Assembly (NCBI GenBank): GCA_008692225.1
Contig: VICG01000003.1
Location: 489,501-553,500 of the forward strand
Source of the DNA: Monilinia fructicola
Lineage: Eukaryota > Ascomycota > Leotiomycetes > Helotiales > Sclerotiniaceae
Reading direction: 5' to 3'
DNA length: 64,000 nucleotides
Shown: piece by piece, positions 1 to 9,992 of the stretch
Layout of the letters: every line of letters begins with the position of its first letter
How positions within the stretch are numbered: position 1 is the stretch's first letter
Translations under genes and position numbers: made by a program
The notes under the pieces: generated by a model
What the model was told of the DNA's origin: nothing
What the model saw: only the letters and a program-made list of their open reading frames with translations
The model's database searches: none

Positions 1-1302
1 CTCGTAGATGAGTTGGAAGTAGATGAACGGAAATGAAGGGATTAAAGATCAAGAAACAAATAAGAGTCGTAGCTCGGAGACATTTAAATGAAGAAGTAAC
101 GTCTATCTGTTTTTGGCAGTGGCTCTATTCTCGGTTCAAATGGCAGGCAAGAAAGGAATGAGAGTTAATCTTTTATTTTTATGGATGGAAAAAGTTTGAA
201 TTGGAGAAAGAATGACAGTCGTCGGTGAGGAAAGGGTTGAGAAGTGATTTTTTTGTGTGGACCCGGTAAGCTTTGTATTCACTCGGCGACGATTCATGCA
301 CTGTCATTCCACCTCGTCTCGTCTCGTCTCGTTTCGGCTCGTCTCTTCCTTTCCTTCATCTTCTCGTCTCGTCTCTCCTCTTCTCGTCTTATACGCCCCA
401 ATCTATAAAGTCTTTCGGTAGTTGGATGAGCACGATCTCAGTTCCAGTAAATACCAAACTGAAGTCTCGAGGCTACCTAGGCAGGGTGAGAAGTATATGA
501 AAGGGATAGATATTAGTGAAATGCGGCAAAACAAGACAACTGCAACTGCAAGGCTCGATAATCGTGGGAGTTTCAATACGATGGCTCCTGCCTCTTCTCC
601 CACGTATCTACTTACCTACCTATATAGTAAGGTAGCTATCGTTAACTCCTAGTCACCGAGGCATCTGACAATGGTGGCTTACCTGGGCAGTATGTGATGT
701 ATACGAAAGGACCTCCCGACTAACTTTCCATTCGGTGGGCGCAAACCAGTTTGGGACCGAAACGATAGATTTGGCTCATTGCTCGAGCTCTTTCCGTACC
801 CAGATAGTCAAGGAAGTGGCAACTTATGTACAAATAAAGCACGAGAGATTATTACAGCCTTCAACCCTCTCTCGGCACTAAGATTCGAAACCTCGATAAG
901 CACCATTCTGTAGTTTATAAGTCCATGCTAAAATACCGAGAACTCTCGATAGCCCCAAGTATTTCACCATAAGATGCAGAGAAGGGGGCTTGAATCGGGA
1001 TCAGTATGGCTTTAATAATACGTTACCACCGAAGAAGTTACTTTCCTCCAAAGCTACATCACTAGTAGCATCGGTCTTCTGAGATAAGCTTTTACCATAT
1101 TTATGATGGGGAAAACATATGCAACTTCGTAATAAGGTTTCTCATTTGACTGAGTTTCTGCAGTGTGCGTTCCAGGTTCTGGCAATAGCCCAAGGAACTT
1201 TCACAATGCCCCCCCCCCCAGAGCTGATCCCAAACGCCAATGATGCTACAGTTGTATAGAATGCTGTACATAGTATTTTCTTGGTATAAATCCTTCCCTC
1301 TT
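1..1302. other. Intergenic, downstream of mS33
   Basis: I see no supported gene here. Short open frames on both strands lack recognisable sequence. The only structure is a CTCGT-rich pyrimidine tract around 304-400 and a run of ten C at about 1209-1218. The right end is the 3' flank of the minus-strand mS33 gene. Confidence 0.5.
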
Positions 1303-1790
1303 TCACTTCTTCTTTCCCTTGAACTTCTTGGAATCTGAACACTCTAGTTAGCAAATACCCACGCAGTGGTAGTATTCCACATACCTTCTGCAGTCCTCTT
1401 CTTTTTCGGTGCACCCTTTCCTCTCGCTTTCAAACTACATCAATGTCAGCAAGTGCTCCCCTTCTTTTGTTTGGGAAACCCATACATAGTAATATGTTCA
1501 AATCTATCTTCCTCGTCATCATCGTATGTCTCAACATCATATTCATCATATGCCTTCTGCAGATCCTTGATTGTCGCCATCTTCCGTGGGTAGTACGCGG
1601 CCAACGCTGGTCCCTTTAATCTCTGTCGAAGAATCTTATTTCCTGTTCGAAGTCTATCGGGGTTGAATGTGGTTGAGAAGATCCGGCATTGAACCTATCG
1701 AGCTGAGTTAGCTCAAAGTCACGGCACTTTCCAGCTATGTGACATTCCAACCTTCATCAATTCCAGCAGTCTCGACTTCGCGACCGACAT
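1303..1790 (-). CDS. RSM27: Mitochondrial small-subunit ribosomal protein mS33 (Rsm27/Mrps27-like)
   Basis: Four exons read on the minus strand: 1790-1752, 1694-1486, 1434-1385 and 1334-1303. All joins are GT-AG with consistent phases, giving 109 aa. The protein starts MSVAKSRLLELMK, continues with CRIFSTTFNP, then NKILRQRLKGPALAAYYPRK, an acidic stretch YDDDEEDR, and ends in a very basic tail (GKGAPKKKR...KKFKGKKK). This order, the length near 100 aa and the basic tail are what I know of the fungal mS33 family, a component of the mitoribosome small subunit. The start was chosen because exon 1 (13 codons) gives the family's usual N-terminus. It lies head to head with the RNase III gene, about 450 nt apart. 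No long ORF covers it, so ORF-only annotation would miss it. Confidence 0.85.
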
Positions 1791-2240
1791 TTTTGACAGT
1801 GTGGCTTCAAATTGCTTCTGACATCTGATCGTTCACGAATCTATAGATTTTGAGCGGTGCTATCCGCATATCGGGCCGCTATTATTCCGGATAGTCACGT
1901 GCTATAGGTAAGGACAAGGACAAGCTTTGAATATATCAAGATGTAGACGGCGCTGTATCATACATAATCTACTTGAATTATGTAAATTTATTAGTGCTCC
2001 AAATTTTCCAAGTAGAATCAAGCATTGAAATATAGATGTCTTAGAATCTTTATAAAACTCAATACTAAAGACATTAGTATCCAGGAAACTGATGCGATAT
2101 TTCTCATTGTCTCAATTTGACCAGAAATTTCAATACCTTTTTTGGGCTTTTCGACACAACCTTGGAACATTGAATCTTCGCAATGGCATCTAAACGCCCA
2201 TTTCCTTTCAACGAAACCAGGAAGGAAAACAAGAGAATAA
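1791..2240. promoter_or_regulatory. Divergent promoter region, mS33 / RNase III
   Basis: About 450 nt separate the two start codons, so both promoters must lie here or overlap. The DNA is AT-rich around 1930-2060. I cannot point to a specific TATA or activator site with confidence. Confidence 0.4.
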
Positions 2241-3454
2241 ATGCAAGTCACATTCTCAACTGTGTAGCTAAATGCTAACATGAGTTTCAGTTGAACTCTA
2301 CATCACATGAGAAAATTTTCAATTTATTGAATGCATTGGAAGGCATTCTTGATGAGGGTGGACTGGACGAAGTTGAAGCCTTGATAGGGAAGCCGGCCGT
2401 TTTTAGAGTAATCGAACTTCGGAATACACTACGGACCCAAGAGAAGACGGATTCAAATTCTAACGAATCTAGTACTGAAACTTCATCCCGTGATTATGTT
2501 AATCAAAATGTGGGTAGATCAATATCGAACTTGCAGCTCACACCATGGACCTCATCTTCCATTCCGTCAGAACTTCCACCCCTTCCAGCAGTATTTGACC
2601 CCACTCTCGAGGTGGCAGCGTTCACTCACCATGGCTATGGTTCTGGTAAAGTTTCTGATTTGAGCTACGAGCGCCTGGAATGGGTAGGAGATGCTTATAT
2701 TTACACTACTTCCACGCTTCTCATCTCACAAACATTCCCTGCTTTACTACCTGGAAAGTGCTCTCAGCTTCGCGAAAGGCTTGTCAAGAACGTCACTTTG
2801 GCGGATTATGCACACAGATATGGTTTCGAGAAGCGCGCTAGATTGCCAGATTCACTTTTACCTGGAGCCAAATATACTATCAAGGACCAGAACAATACCA
2901 AAGTTATGGGGGATATCTTCGAGGCATATGTCGCAGCTATTGTGCTCTCAGATCCAACGAACGGCGTGGCACGTGCATCAGAGTGGTTGAAGAGTCTCTG
3001 GGCTATGACGTTGTCAAAAGAGATCAAGCAAGAAGAGCGCACCGAGAAAAAGCTGGACAGTCCACTGTGGAGATTGAGAGGAGCAGTTGATTGTGTTCAG
3101 ACAAATCAAGCATCTGAAGTCATGTATAATCCTAAAGAAAAATTGCAGCATGCGCTCGGCTCTAAAATCAGCAAGTTGACGTATAAAGACATCGGAACTG
3201 TACGGAAGGATGCGAATTCCAAACTTGCGGTATTTTCAGTAGGTGTGTTTCTTACCGGATGGGGAGAAGTCGATAAGCAGATTGGTTATGGAAGTGCCTA
3301 TGGCAAAAAGGAGGCTGGCATGAAAGCTGCAGATATGGCTTTGCACAACAAAAAGATGATGTCTATATACTTGGGGAAGAAGAAAGTCTACGATGCACAA
3401 CAAGAAAAGGAAAGAATTGCACTGGAAAAACAAACAGACTGTGTACAAAAATAG
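2241..3454 (+). CDS. Ribonuclease III family protein (Rnt1-like), with dsRNA-binding domain
   Basis: Cleaves double-stranded RNA; in yeast the family processes rRNA, snRNA and snoRNA precursors. The RNase III signature is visible as YERLEWVGDAYIY (equivalent to ERLEFLGDA), followed by the second acidic site in KVMGDIFEAYVAAI. The C-terminal third (PKEKLQHALGSK ... GSAYGKKEAGMKAADMAL) has the form of a dsRNA-binding domain. The long frame has no in-frame ATG near its beginning. A 6-nt first exon, ATG CAA at 2241-2246, spliced through a 44-nt GT-AG intron (2247-2290, with a GCTAAC branch site), gives MQLNSTSHEK and 389 aa. A TAA directly precedes that ATG in frame. The start is therefore probable rather than proven; the enzyme assignment is firm. 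No frameshift was seen. Confidence 0.85.
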
Positions 3455-4327
3455 TTGGTTATCCAAATCACGTTGGAGCATCAACGATTCCTTCATTATT
3501 TACATGCAATTCCAAGTTGCGGCAACATATTCGAATTCGGGCATTGGCATTGGTATTTGGTCAGGAGCTAATCATTGGCCGGGAAATCTTCTGGGAAAAG
3601 ATATCCAATATATATGCCTCCACACGGAAAACGAGGCAAATAATGTATTTGATATACAAAGAGCTGCTTCTATAAGGATAAAAAGAGTTCATGAGGTGTT
3701 CAAATGCATCATACATATTTCTGATGATCCATACCCAACTACCCATTTATACCGTGTTACCATTTCACTGGCTCCTGATACATGCGTGTGTGGATCGCCA
3801 AGTTCAGCATCCTCAGAAGCCCTCTCAAATGCTTCCAGATTGTCAATTGATACTTTTGCATGTTTCATCGTCCCATCCTTCAGGAACAGCAACATACAGC
3901 AGGTATTATGCATTACTGTTGTTACTCTAGATCCAGAAACCCTTCACAACATACAAAAACAACCTAAGTCAGGGGTCTGTCTATTCAGTAGTCTACGGAG
4001 TAAGGCACTAGTGCGGCCCTTCCGGCTACCGCCAATCCCTGCATCACTCCATTCCTCCATTCCTCAAGCCTCGGCCTGACCGCATTGCAGGTACAAACGC
4101 GGAAGATGCGCATGATAACCATTCATTTAATATAATATTTGCATTTCCTCTCATTACAGATCCTCAACTTTACTATCTTTAATAATATCACTTTGCTTGT
4201 TGAAATATTCGTTCGAAAATTGTGAAGATTGGAATTCCGGGAAAAAACCTTAATAGAAAAGAATATTATTTGGTCAGGCATTCCACATTGGGTATATGAG
4301 AGAGGAAGGGAAGGCACTCCAGAAAAG
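3455..4327. other. Intergenic, RNase III to Atg37-like gene
   Basis: A frame on the plus strand runs through 3393-4079, but its sequence is low in recognisable content and begins inside the RNase III gene in another frame, so I do not call it. The region would hold the RNase III 3' UTR and the promoter of the next gene. Nothing else is seen. Confidence 0.4.
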
Positions 4328-5421
4328 ATGGCGGATTCTGTGGGTAAGTGCGCTGTTTACTTATGATGCATATATACCTTACCAGCCATGTTCTGCCCAA
4401 CGATGTTGCAGAAATTTTCAATTGCATGTTTCTGACCCTACCTAAAATGCCAGACCGAGTATTCGTCCACGCGCTCAACACAGTAAAGAAGATACCAAAA
4501 ACTGGAGCATCACGTCCACCACCCGCAGACCGTTTGCGACTCTATGGATTATACAAGCAAGCTATGGAGGGGGATGTAGACGGGGTTATGATGCGGCCGA
4601 GTTCAAGGGGCGAGGAGGGTGGTGAAGGGGAAGGGTTACAGGGAGAAGAGTTGAAGAGAGAAAGGGATAAATGGGATGCTTGGGATGCGCAGAAGGGGGT
4701 CAGTAGGACAGAAGCCAAGAGGAGGTATATTGAAGCATTGATTGATACTATGCATAAGTATGCTAGTACTACTGCGTAAGTCATGGATCTACTGGTTCTG
4801 GAGCGCAATCTGTGGAGCTGTGAAATAAGCTAATTTCATACGTGAAAATGCAGAGACGCGAGAGAATTGGTTGCAGAATTAGAATTTGTTTGGGATCAGA
4901 TTAAGAATAATAGTCCGTCGTCTACGGGATCTTCGCCTGGCCACCGTGTGCCATCATATACGACGCAACCAAGACAGTTTCTGGAGCCATTACCGGGGAC
5001 CAACAACGCAATGAGAGTGTTGAGTCCAATGAGTCAGGACGATGAGGCCGAGAGGGATTCTGAGAGAAGATTGGGATATAATGCCGGAGATGAAGAAGAA
5101 TATACGGATGGGAAAAATCATAAGACGAAATGGAGGAGGAATGTGGAACAGGCTTTAGTGAAAATGACAGCCGAGATTGCAGCATTGAGGGAGCAGATCG
5201 CTACCGGAAGAGAATATCAGGGCAAGAAGTCAAGGTCTCCGAGGAAATGGCTAGCTTGGTTTATCTGGATTGCTATAAAACATATATTGGTGGATATGAT
5301 GTTATTGGGCCTCGTCCTGTTGTGGATGAGACGAAAGAAGGATAGGAGAGTGGAAGACTTAGTAAGAGAAGGATTGAGAATTGGGAGGGAATACGTGAGA
5401 AAAGTCTTACCTTCACGGTGA
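4328..5421 (+). CDS. Acyl-CoA-binding membrane protein, Atg37/ACBD5-like
   Basis: Three exons: 4328-4343, 4454-4775, 4854-5421, giving 301 aa. The start MADSVDRVFVHALNTVKK is obtained only with the acceptor at 4453; earlier AGs insert unlikely residues. Residues about 5-112 form an acyl-CoA-binding domain with the characteristic RLYGLYKQAMEGDV helix and KWDAWDAQKGVSRTEAKRRY. A disordered acidic linker follows, then a short predicted coiled coil (about 209-228), one membrane segment (about 245-271, FIWIAIKHILVDMMLLGLVL) and a basic tail. This architecture, N-terminal ACB plus a C-terminal tail anchor, is that of Atg37 (peroxisomal membrane, pexophagy) and animal ACBD5. The peroxisomal role is inferred from family and layout. 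An acidic/Gly-Glu insert (EEGGEGEGLQGEE) lies inside the ACB domain. Confidence 0.85.
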
Positions 5422-6676
5422 TATTACCACGACTATCAAAACAAATTCGACTCATGATAACGACAAAGAGCACTCTATACATATCGGACGGCGAACCATT
5501 ACACACATAACGATAATAATATGAAGGAAACAAGCATTATACCCAAAACATTATACCCGGTATAGCCATAAAAATCATCGATCACATCGCTTCTTGCCCG
5601 GGAGCCTCAATAAGGGTATCTCTTCAATCTGCGCAGCGCTCAGAACACTAGAAGACCACGTCATCTTTTCGCAAAGATACAGTCCTCACTTAGGGATATT
5701 CCAGATTAACCGATTTCTTTGTTCCAAAACACCAGATCTGATAGCCATTCGACAAGGAAGAGAATCACCGTATATGGTATAGAATTCTACCATGGCCACA
5801 ACAAGAGTAAGGTCATTATTGCTGGAATCCGATGCTTTGCAGGTGGTTTTTGGTTTGCCTGAGATTTCAGTAATAGGGAACAATGGATGAGGCTTAGAGG
5901 GTGCGAGCGTTGAGAGAGCGCGCATATTGGGAGACGAGGGACGAGGGAGAGGGAAGCATATAATGTTACAAAGCCAGATTCAGCAAGTGCACCTCGGGTG
6001 ACACGATCCTGGTACAAGACAGGCACCAGAAATCCTTCAGCCCTCAATGCACTGACGTAGAAGATGTTCTCGTCGTTCACCAAGATAGCTGTTGCGGGCA
6101 TTCAGGGTCCAATGGTGTTGGCATCTAGCACATATGTTGATTGTAATGTAATATAGATATCTAACCTTATATGTAAGATCTTAGAATATAAATAAATCAC
6201 TGGAAGAGGCTTATTATTAGAATACCGCATCACACAAACATCAAACGGCACCTGTGGGACTTCAGACGAATGAGAGCTCACTGCCAATAAAGCAGGAGAA
6301 GGACTGAGTTGTATATATGTACAAGTATTCTATATTTTGTCATATACAACCTTGGAGTTGCTAATAAGGATCAGTCTGGTGGATTCACCGTCATAAGAGT
6401 ACAGTAGCACCTGCAGGGATAACAAAAGTAAATTTCCCTGGTTCTAAGTTCTAACCCACCAACCACCAGCGAACCTTGCCTCCTACCCATGTTCCACCAG
6501 CATCCGCGGTTCCTGGACCCCTCCATCCCATAACAAACAATTTATACTCATCTAAACACAACGTTAACGTCAACTGGCCTTCCCTCACATCTATTCGTAC
6601 GGTTGAAGACATTGAAGTGGTAGATGATGAGAACACTCGTATTCTACTAGGTAGTTACCTACTATTGACAAATAGA
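5422..6676. other. Intergenic, with one doubtful minus-strand reading frame
   Basis: A minus-strand frame starting at 6101 (MPATAILVNDENIFYVSALR...) reads about 45 residues that look plausible as protein (ending near GALAESGF) and then becomes Ser/Leu-rich and unconvincing. It could be a first exon or chance. I recognise no family and do not call a gene. 6430-6676 is open in the frame of the following gene but has no ATG before 6677. Confidence 0.3.
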
Positions 6677-9600
6677 ATGGGTAGTTGTATGACCATGGGT
6701 CAAACACACAATTTGACGACGCGTGAAGTCGAGGTAAGTTTCATCTCACGTCCACACGTGATGTTTAATGATTACGTCTCATCCTCTTACTCCCCTTGGT
6801 GTCCATTTCCAAGCGAAATCCAACCAAAATTATTAATTAATAACTCACAAGGAACCTCTCACTGCCGCTCTGAATGCGTCGATTTTCGTACCATTTACTG
6901 GCATTCCAACTGTCCTCCCTACCGATCACAAATCTCAACTCAAGCTAATAAAGTCTCATCACCACAAGGTTCGCGAAAATATTGTTACCTCTTTTGTTCG
7001 TGAGAAGGAAAGATTATTGTCCAAGTGCAAGGACGATCTCGCAAAGTATGAAGGCCTTATAGAAAGAGATAGGAATGAAAATGGTTCAAAATCCGACTTT
7101 CAACTTTTGCTTACGGCCAAGGAAGATGCAAGGAAGAAGAAGGAAGCAGAGGAGCTTGAAAAGGCTAAATGGCTGAGAGGTCCGAGGTGGTTGTTACTCT
7201 TGCAAATGGAGGATGCTAAAAGAGGGGTATGGTTTGTACCCGAGGAAGAAGCCAACGAGGGAAGGATTAGAAGGGAAGTGAGATTTAAGAAGGAAATGGA
7301 GAAGAGGGAGGCAAGGCTGTTGAAAGAAATGGAAGGGCATACGAGTGATGAGTATGCGTGGAAACCAAAGGACTTTTATGACTTCGGATCCAAAGGCTTC
7401 TTTCCAGAAAGTGAGGCGAAGGGTGATCGAGACTGTGAAGGTGATGTGGTGATGAAGGGATTGGATTCTCCGAATACATCATCGACTCAAGATTGGAACT
7501 CGGCTAACCCTATCACGCCTTACGAGATTCAACACGAATTCAACGTAGATGTGCACAAACTGCTGGAAGCGGGGATCAAGAAGATAAAGGAATATGATCA
7601 ACATGCGGAAAGGGTCGTGGCGGAATATAAACGAAATTTTGCGAAAGACGTCGGGAACGTCGAGACGGCGGGAACTAGGGGGTTATCAAAGAGAAAATTG
7701 TCTTCAATGGCGAGTCCTGCAGAACCACCAGGCGGAATTTTAAAACGGCCAGCTTCAATACAAGGTCAATCAGAAAACGGCGGCAACACCTTGAAGAAAT
7801 CGGTTTCCATCCAGACTCCAACAGAAAGCGGTGTCAGCGCTTTGAAGAAGTCAGTTTCGATAAATTCTCCCTTAGGTAACCAAAAAGTTTCTCCAATACA
7901 AAGTCCATTGTCGGAGAACGGTGGCGGCATTCTACAGGCAACTGCATCAATCCAGACTCAGTCAGGAAGCAGCAGCACTTTGAAGAAATTGCTACCAATC
8001 CAGATCCCAACGGCCAATCAAAGCGTATTTTCAAATACATCACCATTCGCAAGTACAACACCATCGGCAAGGAGTCCTTTGGAGCTCACCGGCAACGTTC
8101 TGAAGAAAGCCAATCTTGATGACCCCAGGACTTCCACAAGCCCAAGCTCATTGTCCACGAACACCCCGACTTTTACACAGAAATTCCCATTTCCTATGAA
8201 CGTTCCGACGGGTCCGGCAAGCTCTAGTCCTAACAGGCGCCTCTCCAATCATTGGAGTGTGTCGCAAAGCCCTTCTACACAAAACATGCCATCGGGTCCT
8301 AGAGAAGAACGCAAAGACGACCCACTTAGGTATGTTGGTAAAACTTTTATTTCAACAACTACTTGGTGCCGGGGTCCTCGCCATCATTTCAATTTAGAGA
8401 TATATTCTGGCGATGCTATTAAAATTACGAATTGTATATACGGGGATGAATATGAAGCGCTAAATATGAATTCGCAACAGGTAGGGCGACTTGATATCAA
8501 ATTCTACTTGAATGACCTCAAAAAAGTCGACAAAACTATCACCCCAAGTACCAAGCGTCGTAATAATTCATCGGACACATATTCTCCACAATACATCGAC
8601 CCCAAAGAAGACCATATGAGCGATCTTCAGGGCAACCCTGCTGTTTATATTGGCACAGTGTTCATATCATCAAGTTACTACGTTCCGAAGTCTGAAAACG
8701 AGTTTTATGATTTGGCAATAAGACCAGATGACAGAGTTAAAGTTATCGATCACCACTCAGGGAATACATATGTTGGGCTCAATATGACGTCGCGAAAGAC
8801 GGGGAAGTTGAACATGATACATTATCTGAGGGACAGAGAAGCTTCAGAAAATACCAATAAAACTGCCATGTCAATCATTCCCCAAAAGCACCGCAATGAT
8901 GACCACAATGGACTTTTACAGAATGGCGAGGTCTTCAGCGCAAAAAGTACCTGGGGCCCAAAGACCCCTTTTGATGTTACTAATCTAAGTATCGAAATTG
9001 GCGATAGGATTAAGATCATCAATCATATATCTGGAAATACGTACAAGGGAGTCAATCTGAGATCAGAAAAAATAGGGCATTTCATCAAGGAATGTTTCGG
9101 GAGAGATTTGGAACGTTTTAGTTTTGATTCCATCGGTAAAGCCGTTACTGGAACAAACACACAGTGCTCCAAGAATATCTCACATCCTTCTACTAGAAAA
9201 AATGAAGTCAATCCAAGTGATCATCCAGAAAACAACACCAGAAAAAGCCCCGCTGTGTATGTTGGCAAAAGCTTTGTAGCTACGCACACCTATATTCCAA
9301 GGGACAGCAGCAAGATTGATCTGGAGATACAGGCTGGTGATGCAATTGAAATCATCAGTCACAATTCAGACAACTTGTATGGAGGATATAATGTCAGAAC
9401 AGGTAGGACGGGGCAATTCAACATCTCGTACTTCTATCATGACATCGATATCTTCGACAATGTTGGCAGGGTCTCCACGCCTACAAGCATGCAACATAAC
9501 TCGGATATCGAAGTTGCTAGTAGATCTTCAGATGGCACAGAACCTTATCGGATGGATCTCGATCCCAACAGCAGAACTTCGACTCCCAGTAACCGCAGTG

Positions 9601-9992
9601 TTGACCAAAGGCAGAGTATCCGCAAATTCTCGATCAAGGGAGCTTCCTCTTTGGCGAAGTCGGTCGTCGAATCGGAACGTGGGCACGAAACTCAGTCTCG
9701 ACCCTCGGAAGGTAATTCGGACGCTGAATTGCATCGAGCTGAGCTGGAACATCGTATCAGGATGTACACGCAGCATCACGGACATCCCCCGAAATCGGTC
9801 AGCGATTACTATCAACCCAATAACCCTGTTTTCAAACCACGTTGGCTGAAAAAACCCGAAGTCTCTCAGGGCGGGGCAAGTAATTCCAAAAGCGATGATT
9901 TTAGAAGAACGCCTAATGGAATGCCGGCTGTGTCTGGAAGGAAAGGCAAAGGAGCGCATGGTATCGAGAAGTCGGCTAGAAGGCGGTCTTGA
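6677..9992 (+). CDS. Large protein of unknown function with four tandem SH3-like repeats
   Basis: Two exons, 6677-6733 and 6852-9992, joined across a GT-AG intron (GTAAGT donor) in the same phase, 1065 aa. The N-terminal third is charged and helical, rich in Lys/Glu (KEDARKKKEAEELEKAKWL). A Ser/Pro/Thr-rich middle contains short imperfect repeats of the type LKKSVSIQTP (DNA about 7735-8010). Four repeats of roughly 65 residues follow at DNA 8329-8520, 8638-8830, 8925-9110 and 9256-9445. Each has the pattern (Y)VGxxFx...L.I..GD.I.I......Y.G.N...G..G.....Y, which resembles an SH3 fold. The tail is basic and disordered. ATG 6677 is the first in frame; the frame is open upstream, so an extra 5' exon is possible. 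I do not recognise the gene. A scaffold role is only a guess from SH3-like domains. Confidence 0.7.

Noticed and set aside
3393..4079. 228-codon plus-strand ORF after RNase III
   Set aside because: It starts inside the RNase III coding region in another frame and has no coherent protein character.
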